64,000 nucleotides of DNA from Promethearchaeota archaeon (GTDB taxonomy: Archaea; Asgardarchaeota; Lokiarchaeia; Sigyniarchaeales; SOKP01). Position 1 is the first letter of the stretch, and each line of letters begins with the position of its first letter. The notes under the pieces are model-generated. The model was given only the letters and a program-made list of their open reading frames with translations. It had not been told where the DNA came from and did not search any database. Shown here piece after piece: positions 34,164 to 42,301 of this stretch. The stretch spans positions 1 through 64,000 of the forward strand of contig JAGXNO010000016.1 in the NCBI GenBank assembly GCA_019894975.1, in the 5' to 3' direction. The position numbers and the translations under genes were made by a program.

Positions 34164-34616
34164 ATGAAAGTTCCTGAGAGATTAGAAACAAAACGGCTCA
34201 TTCTTAGACCTTATTCAGAGGAAGATATTAATCAATTTTTGGATTCATATAAAAATGCAGACCCAGGATTTAGTTTGGTAATCTCTAATAAAGAATATAA
34301 CTCCTATTTAGGAACTTGTGGCTTATATCCAATAAGAGACGGTAATAGTGTAGGGCTAATTTATGCACTCTTACCAAAATTTAGAGGTAATGGATTTGCA
34401 ATCGAGGCAATGCTAAAACTAATAGAATATGTTTTTATTATGTTAAAGATTCCCAAAATCATTGTCTATATCCACCCCGACAATACTCATGGTTGTAAAG
34501 TAGCAGAAAGAATAGGAATGAAATATATGGGTCATGTCCAACACAAAGATTTCATTCCAAAAGCAATGCTGTTAACTCTTACGAAAGATGAATACGTTGG
34601 GCAGCATTTATACTAA
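34164..34616 (+). CDS. GNAT family N-acetyltransferase (RimJ/RimL type)
   Basis: A 150-residue acetyltransferase beginning LETKRLILRPYSEEDINQFL as in RimJ/RimL proteins. The acetyl-CoA motif A is in LLPKFRGNGFAIEAMLKLIE (Q/RxxGxG/A variant RGNGFA), and IPKIIVYIHPDNTHGCKVAERIGM is motif B. It is about 20-30 residues shorter than usual, missing sequence between the first helix and the second strand, but keeps the core. Substrate unknown; may be protein N-termini or small amines. Confidence 0.88.
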   Translation: MKVPERLETKRLILRPYSEEDINQFLDSYKNADPGFSLVISNKEYNSYLGTCGLYPIRDGNSVGLIYALLPKFRGNGFAIEAMLKLIEYVFIMLKIPKIIVYIHPDNTHGCKVAERIGMKYMGHVQHKDFIPKAMLLTLTKDEYVGQHLY

Positions 34617-34742
34617 AATTTCATAGAAATGTCGCTTCTATGAATGTTTCTATGAAAGTACCAGGTAGAATTTTCATATTCAATTAATATTTATTTCCTT
34701 AATAATAAGAAGTTTTATTTTATTGGAATTCAATGATTTCTT

Positions 34743-35099
34743 ATGACTTTAAAACCAAATTTAGAAAAATTGTTTCAAGACTGGAACGAGTTAAATATAA
34801 GCACCCAAAAATCTCTTGGAGATTTTGATTTTGCAAAAATAAAAGAAATTAGGGCTAAACAAGGACAGCTTGAAGATTCTATATACGAAATCCTAAAAAC
34901 TAATGCATCAGATGATATTAAAAAAATATTACCTGATGGTTGTGGTGAGATGGAAGTTGGATTTGAGAGTGAAGAGAAGCGATTCTATTTCGTAATGTTC
35001 GATCCTGATTATGAAGAAGAGGATGAGCCTAAGATCATTGCGATTACTATTGATCTTAATGAAAATGTAAGTTTAATTAAAGATTTTAAAATGGAATAA
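34743..35099 (+). CDS. hypothetical protein, 118 aa
   Basis: Not recognised. The first half is helical and charged (EKLFQDWNELNISTQKSLGD), the second half a set of beta strands (GEMEVGFESEEKRFYFVMFD... PKIIAITIDLNENVSLIKDF). It is acidic and soluble, with no Cys pattern. The ATG at 34743 follows an AT-rich upstream. It may be a lineage-specific protein. Confidence 0.68.
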   Translation: MTLKPNLEKLFQDWNELNISTQKSLGDFDFAKIKEIRAKQGQLEDSIYEILKTNASDDIKKILPDGCGEMEVGFESEEKRFYFVMFDPDYEEEDEPKIIAITIDLNENVSLIKDFKME

Positions 35100-35128
35100 C
35101 AAATTGAAATAAAAAAAAATTAAAAAAA

Positions 35129-35815
35129 TTATTTAATATTTCTCTTTTTGAGGTATACTAATCCTGCTATTGTTATTAGTGCAAAAATCAAGAAGGAAAA
35201 ACCAAAAGGAATGTCATCTCCTCCTCCCAACCCAAGTGTCATTACAACCATAGTTACTCCAAATATTTGCGCCACTAATTTAGTTACAATCCCATCAGAG
35301 TTATAAGTTAAAATATACGTTCCAAGAATTGCGCCTTCAAGGGTAAGTTTATCTCCCTCGACTAGATAACTTACAAAAAATCCCGTAGACACTGCATATT
35401 CACCAATCATTGTTAAATTTATTGGAGTAGGGATAATTAAATACAATCCGCCCATTGATACGGTACTCTCATAATCAATAAAATTCTGAGTTTCATTCGC
35501 AGCAACATAAAATGCATTATTAATATAAATAAGCCATGAATCTGCTGTTTTATTATAATAACGTAAAGTAGCATTTATCATATAAGAATCAACAGTCATG
35601 TGGGAACCATTATAAATATCCTGGATTGTCAAGTTAAATCTATGACCGCTATATTCAGGTGCTCCACCAGTAGTAGTCCAAATTAAACTTTCGCCTTCAT
35701 CTACGCCAAACGTAGTATCTCCTTGCGTAGTAACACAGGTGGCACTAGAAATAAAGGGGAGGACGAATAAAGTGGTACAGAGTAATACAAGTATAATTTT
35801 CTTTAAATGTTTCAT
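35129..35815 (-). CDS. exported membrane-anchored protein, archaeal surface type
   Basis: About 228 residues: a signal peptide (KIILVLLCTTLFVLPFISSA), a beta-rich ectodomain beginning with GVDEGESLIWTTTGG, which is an opening seen in many Asgard surface proteins, and a single C-terminal helix (FGFSFLIFALITIAGLVYL) with basic end KKRNIK. The start is taken as ATG 35815; the GTG three codons before is possible. Ligand or role unknown. Confidence 0.82.
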   Translation of the reverse strand: MKHLKKIILVLLCTTLFVLPFISSATCVTTQGDTTFGVDEGESLIWTTTGGAPEYSGHRFNLTIQDIYNGSHMTVDSYMINATLRYYNKTADSWLIYINNAFYVAANETQNFIDYESTVSMGGLYLIIPTPINLTMIGEYAVSTGFFVSYLVEGDKLTLEGAILGTYILTYNSDGIVTKLVAQIFGVTMVVMTLGLGGGDDIPFGFSFLIFALITIAGLVYLKKRNIK

Positions 35816-35999
35816 ACTTATCACATTCTAATTAAAACTTTTTTTTGGATTCAAGATAAATTTAAGTTAAATTATATTTCTATTTTCACCTATTTAACTG
35901 TTAACATTAATTAAAAAGTAAAGAGATATAAATGAAGTTTTAAAATATTCAATTAATGCGAGAATTATAATCTAAAATAATGAATTATCGCAACCAGAT

Positions 36000-36755
36000 G
36001 TGAAAAATTTGTATAAAATCGTCTTATTACGGCATGGGGAAAGCACTTGGAATAAAGAAAACAGATTTACAGGATGGACCGATGTGGATCTTTCAGAAAA
36101 AGGAATTGAAGAAGCCAAAGAAGCTGCCAGATTGTTAGTTGGAGAAGGATATACATTTGATATTGCTTATACTTCTGTTTTAAAAAGAGGGATAAGAACA
36201 TTATGGATTGTACTGGATAAAATGGATTTAATGTGGATTCCTGTCCACCGTTCATGGAGACTTAATGAACGACACTATGGTGCACTTCAAGGTTTCTATA
36301 AAGCTAAGATGGCTGCGGAAGTAGGGGAAGAACAAGTCCTCATTTGGAGGAGAAGTTATGATATTCCCCCTCCTGCTCTCAAAACAAGTGATCCAAGATA
36401 TCCAGGAAATGATAAACGTTATAGTGAATTGAAAGCAGAAGAACTCCCTTTAGCGGAATGTCTCAAAGATACTGTAGAGCGAGTTTTACCTTACTGGCAT
36501 GAGACAATTGTCCCCTCTATTAAATCTGGAAAAAAGATTTTAGTTTCCGCTCATGGAAATAGCTTACGAGCACTTGTCAAATATCTTGATAATGTTCCAG
36601 AAGGAGAAATTGTAAAATTAAATATCCCCACAGGCATACCATTAGTATATGAGTTAGATGAAAAATTAAAACCAACTGACCATTATTATCTTGGAGACAC
36701 CGAAAAGTTAGAAGAAGCAATTAAAGCCGTTGCTGATCAAGGAAAAGCACAATGA
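36000..36755 (+). CDS. gpmA: 2,3-bisphosphoglycerate-dependent phosphoglycerate mutase
   Basis: A 251-residue glycolytic/gluconeogenic enzyme interconverting 3- and 2-phosphoglycerate. The histidine-phosphatase motif [18 protein letters not shown] contains the phosphorylated His near residue 11; RHYGALQG, the second catalytic region, and [15 protein letters not shown] with the second His are intact. The length is that of bacterial-type GpmA, unlike the ApgM of many archaea, so the gene may come from an old bacterial transfer. The start is GTG 36000. Confidence 0.95.
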   Translation: MKNLYKIVLLRHGESTWNKENRFTGWTDVDLSEKGIEEAKEAARLLVGEGYTFDIAYTSVLKRGIRTLWIVLDKMDLMWIPVHRSWRLNERHYGALQGFYKAKMAAEVGEEQVLIWRRSYDIPPPALKTSDPRYPGNDKRYSELKAEELPLAECLKDTVERVLPYWHETIVPSIKSGKKILVSAHGNSLRALVKYLDNVPEGEIVKLNIPTGIPLVYELDEKLKPTDHYYLGDTEKLEEAIKAVADQGKAQ

Positions 36756-36863
36756 TTACAATATAATGGTTTATAAAAAAGTTTATAAAAATTAAGAATA
36801 AAATTGAAATACAATTCTTTTGATTTCCTACTTAACTAACTTATTTAATAGGATTCAATAAAA

Positions 36864-37430
36864 ATGAAGATAAATTATAGTATAAAGATTACTGCCTTTT
36901 TTTTGGTTTCGTTTTTATTCATTATTCTTGCTGTAATACCTATTCATCCTGTTAATGCTGCATCATACACAGATTTTTCTATACCCACAGCATATGAAAT
37001 GACAAATAATCACACTCAATATCCTAATTTGGTAATACTTGATGTTAGAGAACAGAATGAATATGATGAAAGTCATTTAATTAACGCAACTTTGATACCA
37101 CTTGGTGAAATTAATGGGAGGATTGATGAACTCGAACCTTATAATGAAACTGAAATACTTGTATATTGCAGATCAGGAGCCAGAAGCGCGTCAGCAAGCC
37201 TAAATCTTGCGGATAATCACGGCTTTACTAAAATTTTCAACATGCTCGGGGGGATTACTGACTGGATTACCGCAGGCTATCCTATTTGGTCACCTGATAA
37301 CGGACAAGAACAACCGACTATCAACTTTTCATTTAACGTATTTATAATAATATTATTTGCGACACTCGGTATTACCTTAATTTATTATTACAGACAGGGA
37401 ATTCAAAATAAAAACTCAGATATTTATTAA
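36864..37430 (+). CDS. exported, membrane-anchored rhodanese
   Basis: A 188-residue protein with a signal peptide (FFLVSFLFIILAVIPIHPVNA), a single rhodanese domain (LDVREQNEYDESHLINATLI) with the full active loop CRSGARSAS near residue 105, the closing NMLGGITDWITAGYPIW, and a C-terminal membrane helix (FIIILFATLGITLIYYY). It should transfer sulfane sulfur or act on thiosulfate outside the cell. Together with the exported sulfite-oxidase-fold protein at 29664 it suggests surface sulfur chemistry, but the genes are 6 kb apart and linkage is inference. Confidence 0.93.
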   Translation: MKINYSIKITAFFLVSFLFIILAVIPIHPVNAASYTDFSIPTAYEMTNNHTQYPNLVILDVREQNEYDESHLINATLIPLGEINGRIDELEPYNETEILVYCRSGARSASASLNLADNHGFTKIFNMLGGITDWITAGYPIWSPDNGQEQPTINFSFNVFIIILFATLGITLIYYYRQGIQNKNSDIY

Positions 37431-37979
37431 AAATTGTTAGTTTCGATTCTTAATTACTTTCAAGCTTTCTAAAAATTTTGTATTTTTTCTGTGCAACATA
37501 AAGTCCATAAATAATACCACCAACAATGGTGAGGATTATAATTATTCCCCCAAGAATAAAGAGAATCCCCCCGATATTGTGGGGGGGTATCCCGACAAAT
37601 ATATATCCGGGTATCAAAATAATAATTCCGATTATGAAGAGAATAAATAAGCCGATACCAATTTTCTTAGAAATTTTTTTTCACTACTAATACTGATTTA
37701 AAAAAATTGTATATTTCACAAATATGTATATCAATTATTTAAACGTTATGAATATGAACCCTATTCTTCAAAAGGATCTCTGGTAGGATCAGTTATCAAA
37801 TGCCTAAAAGAAATGGGGTGAGAACAGCAATTGAAGACGAATATTTGATGATACTTTCACGTATATAAGTTTGAAAAATCGATACAATTCGATTAAAAAA
37901 AATAAAATTATCTTGAAAGTAAAAAAGAATTGAAAGAATCAATTATTACAAAAAAAAAAGTATTAAGAATTTAATTAAA
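37431..37979. other. 549-base stretch holding one small uncalled frame
   Basis: The left part holds the minus-strand small membrane frame at 37450-37680. From 37700 to 37979 I see only AT-rich sequence; a short plus-strand reading around 37740-37822 ends at a stop and has no recognisable similarity. Confidence 0.65.
37450..37680 (-). CDS. small two-helix membrane protein with no normal start
   Basis: The minus frame encodes KKIGIGLFILFIIGIIILIP, a turn (IFVGIPPHNIGG), then ILFILGGIIIILTIVGGIIY and a basic tail ending in stop at 37450-37452: a clean two-helix membrane protein of about 73 residues. There is no in-frame ATG/GTG/TTG. A GTG at 37682-37684 lies just before a run of eight A (minus strand), and losing one A would bring it in frame. 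It is either a one-base sequence error, a recently broken gene, or a rare start. Confidence 0.55.
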   Translation of the reverse strand, partial: KKISKKIGIGLFILFIIGIIILIPGYIFVGIPPHNIGGILFILGGIIIILTIVGGIIYGLYVAQKKYKIFRKLESN

Positions 37980-38288
37980 TTACCATTTCATCCCAAGCAT
38001 TTCATATGTATCAGATACTCCTGTTAAAGTTTCAATTTGCCAACGAAAACCTTCAATTCCCGTAAGAAATGGCACGAAATATTTGGAAAGCTCCTTTCCA
38101 GCAGCTTCTACTTTTTCTCTTTCTGTATAAATTAAATGGTATTGTTTAGCACCATCTATGCCGCCTGGCGTATTGAAAACACGCCATTTGGTTATATAAG
38201 GTAATTCTCTTGGTTGTTTCAAATACAATTTCGCCATATCCGTGCCTTTATTGTTAGGAACCCAAACTGTTATCATTAAAATTCCCAT
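37980..38288 (-). CDS. small protein, possible dimeric alpha/beta barrel, 102 aa
   Basis: Not recognised with certainty. The pattern strand (ITVWVPNNKG), helix (DMAKLYLKQPRELPYITKW), strand (RVFNTPGGIDGAKQYHLIYT), helix (REKVEAAGKELSKYF) and a final Trp-rich strand (FRWQIETLTG) resembles a ferredoxin-like/dimeric barrel stress protein. ATG 38288 has GAGGTG about 8 bases upstream. It stands alone. A ligand cannot be named. Confidence 0.75.
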   Translation of the reverse strand: MGILMITVWVPNNKGTDMAKLYLKQPRELPYITKWRVFNTPGGIDGAKQYHLIYTEREKVEAAGKELSKYFVPFLTGIEGFRWQIETLTGVSDTYEMLGMKW

Positions 38289-38439
38289 GTTGATTTACAC
38301 CTCTAAAATTTTTATTAGATTCTAAGGTAAACCCTTTTTTACATTCAATTTAAAATTTTACATTTTTTTCACAAATAATTCCTCTAAAAAGATGTTGTAA
38401 AGGAAAGTTATTTAAGTCTGATTAAAAAAAATTTATATT

Positions 38440-39228
38440 ATGACAAAAAAATTGTTAATAGATAATCCAACAGTTTCCAATATCGTTTTTTATCCTCGAA
38501 AAACTCCTATCCCAAAAGAAACTGATCCAAACATTAAAGTACTGAAGTTTCAGATTGAAAAAAATGTCCTTATTGGGGGATTTTTTTATTTGAATAATCC
38601 TGAGTTTCCAACAATTTTATTATTTCATGGTAATGGAGAAATTGCCTCAGACTATCAATATTTTTTAGATTTCTTCTTTCGGTGTGGGATAAATTTGACG
38701 GTGGTGGATTTTCGTGGCTACGGGTTTAGTACTGGTAGTCCCTTCTATACAAGCCTAATAATTGATGCCCTTCCCATTTATAACAAATTTCATAAATGGT
38801 TGGTCGAAAATAGTTTAAATGATTCAATATTTATACTTGGTCGTTCTTTAGGAAGCGTTTGTGCTTCTGAAATTGGGTCACATAACCCTGAGAGTTTAAA
38901 GGGAATAATATTTGAAAGTGGGTTTGCAAGTCTCTATGATATGATGACAAGATTATTTAGAGTTAGTGGTCAAGAAATAAATCCTGAATCTTTGAGTGAA
39001 TATTCCAACGATACCAGAATCAGGAAAATTTTAAAACCAATACTAGTAATTCATGGTACTGTTGATTGGATTATCCCATCCACTCAGGGAAAACTAATAT
39101 ATGAAAATATTTTTGAAGGAATTGAAAAAAAATTAGTATTAATTGAAGGTGCTGGTCATAATGATATTTTTTCTTATGAAGATGAATATTTAACTCCATT
39201 AACAGTATTTATTCAGAAATTTAGGTAA
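38440..39228 (+). CDS. alpha/beta hydrolase
   Basis: A 262-residue serine hydrolase. The oxyanion region is LLFHGNGEIASDY, the nucleophile elbow is GRSLGSVCA (Ser near residue 146), the acid is likely Asp in HGTVDWIIP, and the His is in EGAGHNDIF. It resembles the ABHD17/BEM46 type (VVDFRGYGFSTG). No signal peptide or membrane segment is seen. Substrates might be esters, thioesters or acyl groups on proteins; not determinable here. Confidence 0.92.
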   Translation: MTKKLLIDNPTVSNIVFYPRKTPIPKETDPNIKVLKFQIEKNVLIGGFFYLNNPEFPTILLFHGNGEIASDYQYFLDFFFRCGINLTVVDFRGYGFSTGSPFYTSLIIDALPIYNKFHKWLVENSLNDSIFILGRSLGSVCASEIGSHNPESLKGIIFESGFASLYDMMTRLFRVSGQEINPESLSEYSNDTRIRKILKPILVIHGTVDWIIPSTQGKLIYENIFEGIEKKLVLIEGAGHNDIFSYEDEYLTPLTVFIQKFR

Positions 39229-39346
39229 CCGAACTTTTATTTCATTATTCTTTTTAAGAAATAATTAGAAACTGGACTAAGAATCATTTTATAATTCTTA
39301 ATTTTTAAATTCAATTAAAAGAATAAAGAATTTCCTTATATTCTCG

Positions 39347-39655
39347 ATGGTCTCAACTAAATTGAAATTTTGTCCTTATTGTGGGAAAAGAATTGAAAAA
39401 CATAATAGTAACTTCTGTACCTACTGCGGTAAGAATTTAAAAAGGATTAATAATTCTTCTATCAAGAAGGTAAGTTGTACTATATGTCATGAACCCGTTG
39501 GTTTGAAAGTAAAAGAGAAAATTAAATGTTCTTACTGTGGAAGTCAGTATCATCGAAATTGTATCACATCTTGGTTATTAAAATATAAAACTTGTCCCTT
39601 GTGTTTAAATGTGTTTCTTACGCCAAAGCTAAATTCAATAGAGAATCGATATTAA
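39347..39655 (+). CDS. small zinc-ribbon plus C4HC3 RING/PHD-like protein
   Basis: A 102-residue protein with a double zinc ribbon (FCPYCGKRIEK and FCTYCGKNL) followed by a C4HC3 module: CTIC, KCSYC, QYHRNC and TCPLC, with the same C-x2-C, C-x2-C-x4-H-x2-C, C-x2-C spacing as the two modules of the vWA protein at 4064. The WLLKYKTCPLC helix between the last ligand pairs fits a RING-CH/RING-variant fold that could recruit an E2-type enzyme. No ubiquitin, E1 or E2 gene is in the window, so ligase activity is inference. It begins with ATG 39347. Confidence 0.88.
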   Translation: MVSTKLKFCPYCGKRIEKHNSNFCTYCGKNLKRINNSSIKKVSCTICHEPVGLKVKEKIKCSYCGSQYHRNCITSWLLKYKTCPLCLNVFLTPKLNSIENRY

Positions 39656-39840
39656 TAAAAAAAAATGGAAAAGGTAATTAATAATTTCTTTAAAATGAAT
39701 ATACCATTTTCTATAAACCAAGTTAAATTTGCAAAATAACTTATATATTGGTTTCAAAATATATTTATAACTATTGAAATGAAAGAAGAAAAGAGAAAAA
39801 GTGGTTGTTAAAGCCTTAATTCTAAAGGTATAGAATTTTA

Positions 39841-40092
39841 TTATTCTGTTAAAAATTCATGGATCAATATTTCTTTATAATCTGATTCTTTCTCCTCAAA
39901 AGGGATTAGCTCTTCACCATTATATATATCTGGAGCATTAAAACTTTTGAAAGCAACAGAGAAAGGGATGATTAACTTTGAAATATCTGGAAAATTTTCA
40001 GCGATTTCGATTTCAGGTTCTAAATCTTCATATTTTTTATCTAATATTTTTATACTCATTTTATACCCTTTACTCATTTTATTTAATTTCAT
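39841..40092 (-). CDS. small protein family member A (IPF-IYxG-IPF family)
   Basis: A protein of up to 83 residues. Its last ~50 residues align with those at 40582-40797 and 47720-47956: PDISKLIIPF, DIYNGEELIPFEEKE, then YKEILIHEFLTE. Met1 (40092), Met6 and Met12 are all possible starts. The family was not recognised. It is strongly acidic, with two IPF turns around a conserved IYxG. It may be an antitoxin-like, adaptor or tether peptide; no function can be claimed. Confidence 0.72.
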   Translation of the reverse strand: MKLNKMSKGYKMSIKILDKKYEDLEPEIEIAENFPDISKLIIPFSVAFKSFNAPDIYNGEELIPFEEKESDYKEILIHEFLTE

Positions 40093-40162
40093 TATAAGAT
40101 TGGACCTATTTAAGAGAAAACACCCGACAAATTTAGTGAAATTTTCATCAGTAGAATTGTTT

Positions 40163-40474
40163 TTACAATAGATTTTCTTTCAATATATGTTTTACCTTGG
40201 AATTTGGTTTTCTTACTAAACTTCTTTTATCATTTGAGTAAACATCAATTGGAAAATTCTCATTGTATATATTTAGAATTAAGATTATCAAGTTCGAGAT
40301 ATTATGGAAGCATATTGTTGAATTTTTGCAATTAAACAAGTCAGCTACGAGTTTTGAGAGTAATGAAAATCTCCTTTTCTGAATTTCATCATCTATTATG
40401 TATTCTTCGGTACAAAACGAATTTTCTAAAAAATCCTCAACCTTCTTCTCAATAGTGTTGGTATTATAATCCAT
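40163..40474 (-). CDS. hypothetical protein, 103 aa
   Basis: Not recognised. A helical protein with an acidic N-terminal half (EKKVEDFLENSFCTEEYIID), two Cys-containing segments (LFNCKNSTICFHNI) and a basic end (RKPNSKVKHILKENLL). It lies between two members of the small IPF family, all on the minus strand, but shares no clear motif with them. Its ATG overlaps an inverted repeat (40473-40498), which may control it. Confidence 0.62.
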   Translation of the reverse strand: MDYNTNTIEKKVEDFLENSFCTEEYIIDDEIQKRRFSLLSKLVADLFNCKNSTICFHNISNLIILILNIYNENFPIDVYSNDKRSLVRKPNSKVKHILKENLL

Positions 40475-40498
40475 CGTAAAATTGTACTCATTTACGAT
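40473..40498. promoter_or_regulatory. inverted repeat over a start codon
   Basis: ATCGTAAA (40473-40480) and TTTACGAT (40491-40498) form perfect 8-bp arms around a 10-bp spacer and cover the first base positions of the 40474 gene start. It may be an operator or an mRNA hairpin that hides the start. Eight-base arms occur by chance in such AT-rich DNA, so position is the main argument. Confidence 0.35.
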
Positions 40499-40581
40499 TT
40501 TTCTAGCTCTAAGTATATAAAGAAACAGCTTTTTGGTGAAACTCCCTTTTATGAATATTAACTGAGTTTTTAGAAGATTAA

Positions 40582-40797
40582 CTAATCCTTAAGAAACTCC
40601 TCTTTAAATATCTGTTGATATTCACGATCTCTTTCATTAAAAGGAATTTTTTCATCCCCGTTGTAAATATATTGAGTTTCTTCAAATTTATTGGATTCTT
40701 CAAATGGCATAACAGCACCTGAAATATCTGGAACTAACATTTCATCCAGACGTTCAATACTTTGTTGGTATATTTTAATTACTTCTTCAGTCATCAT
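40582..40797 (-). CDS. small protein family member B (IPF-IYxG-IPF family)
   Basis: A protein of 71 residues (70 if the second ATG is used). Conserved part: VPDISGAVMPF, then YIYNGDEKIPFNERD, then EYQQIFKEEFLKD, aligning without gaps to family members at 39841 and 47720. The N-terminus is a short helix (VIKIYQQSIERLDEM), comparable to LEQIYQEIMKD in the 47720 member. Family and function not recognised. Confidence 0.75.
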   Translation of the reverse strand: MMTEEVIKIYQQSIERLDEMLVPDISGAVMPFEESNKFEETQYIYNGDEKIPFNERDREYQQIFKEEFLKD

Positions 40798-40981
40798 AAT
40801 ATAAATCTTTTAGACTCAGTGAGAGTAGCATATTTTTATTGTTATCCTATTAATGAAATGGCTATATTTAATGATGAATAAAAACAAAAGTATTTAAACA
40901 AAAACATTGATTTCAAGAGGATTACCAATAAAATTGCGAGTATTCTAAGATTACCTTTTGAAAAAAGAGATAAATTTGACC

Positions 40982-42169
40982 TTAGAAGAAATCATGTAGA
41001 TAATTATTAGTTTTTGGAAATAACTTTTGTATTACCTCAAGTTTTTCATTATTAACTGTAATGAAGCCAAATTCCAATAAATCATTTACCGTTCTGAATC
41101 CCGCGACTAGTTGTGCAAAATAACTAATATCTATTTGAATATCAATGATATTTTCTGAAGATTTCTTAAATACTACATTGATTGTATTATCCATTGAATT
41201 TAATGTGAAATATCCATTATTCCAAGGGCAAAACTCATCATTTACATGTAAGGTGAGAGTAAAATCGGAAAGAGGATATTCAAGATTTTCAAGAATAGTT
41301 TTTACATCAATTACTCTTAACATTGAGTTATCTACAATTATACGTCTAAGGATTCTTGGTGTTTTTAATAAATCCATTATGTTTTCATTGGCGGGGAAGG
41401 TTCCTGCTATGTATTTACGTTGATCACGATGACTCGATAGTAAATTGAAAATCGTTTGCTTAGCTTCTTGATCAAGCCAGAAGACTTCTCGAATTTGTAT
41501 TGTTTTCTCGGGACTTTTTAGCCATGGCTCATCTGGTTTAGAAAATCTCATTATTATATAACCTACTGGTTGGTCACCTTTATAACAAATGAATTTATAA
41601 TTTCCTTTAAAATGACCTCTCCAATAATCAATTGTAGGTCTTTTTGCGATGTAATCAAATTTTGACACCACCTTATCATACACATTTCTAATATCATCTC
41701 CTATCTTTACAACTTCCTTTATATGATAGTCTGTTTTTCTGTAGATAATATCTGAAATTCTAAATTGATAAAAGATATGCTCATCAACTAATTTATATCC
41801 CAACATCTCATAAAATGAAAACTTAAATGGATAGAGAACTGACACAGGAATATTAGAATCATACATATTCTTAAACATTCTAATCATAATTTCTCTTATG
41901 GTGCCACGATTACGGTATTCTGGCTTTGAGGCAATCCCCATTACTCCATGCATTTTAAAATCTCGAGAACGCAATTTGATATCAAACGGGATAGCTCCTG
42001 CACAAGCAAATAAAAAACCCTCTTCAAATGCTCCGTAATAAAAATCTATAGGTGTTTTAGCATCGGGATACTTAAGATCGTCATAACTATTTTCTGATGT
42101 CTGAAAAGCATAACGACTAAGCTTCTGGCATGCTTCTCGATCGTTTTCCTTTAATTTTCGAATTTCCAT
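40982..42169 (-). CDS. Eis-like GNAT acetyltransferase
   Basis: A 395-residue acetyltransferase of the Eis/enhanced intracellular survival type: an N-terminal GNAT domain with VMGIASKPEYRNRGTIREIM (acetyl-CoA loop R-N-R-G-T) and FYEMLGYKLVDEHIFYQF, a second GNAT-like half around 150-280, and a C-terminal SCP2-like domain (about 290-390: LTLHVNDEFCPWNNGYFTL). Eis enzymes acetylate amines on small molecules or lysines. The ATG is in frame with the first strand. It is transcribed alone between small genes and an MFS transporter gene. Confidence 0.92.
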   Translation of the reverse strand: MEIRKLKENDREACQKLSRYAFQTSENSYDDLKYPDAKTPIDFYYGAFEEGFLFACAGAIPFDIKLRSRDFKMHGVMGIASKPEYRNRGTIREIMIRMFKNMYDSNIPVSVLYPFKFSFYEMLGYKLVDEHIFYQFRISDIIYRKTDYHIKEVVKIGDDIRNVYDKVVSKFDYIAKRPTIDYWRGHFKGNYKFICYKGDQPVGYIIMRFSKPDEPWLKSPEKTIQIREVFWLDQEAKQTIFNLLSSHRDQRKYIAGTFPANENIMDLLKTPRILRRIIVDNSMLRVIDVKTILENLEYPLSDFTLTLHVNDEFCPWNNGYFTLNSMDNTINVVFKKSSENIIDIQIDISYFAQLVAGFRTVNDLLEFGFITVNNEKLEVIQKLFPKTNNYLHDFF

Positions 42170-42301
42170 TAGTAATCTCTGTCCTATTTTTCTTTTGATT
42201 CTTAATCTAAATTAAATTAAAAATTTTTATAAAAATCAAGCAAGTATGTAGAAATCCTAACAAAATTGAATAAAAAAAAAGAAAAAAAATTTTGAATTAT
42301 T

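Noticed and set aside
37700-37979. Short plus-strand reading at about 37740-37822
   Set aside because: Too short, no start, no similarity that I could support.
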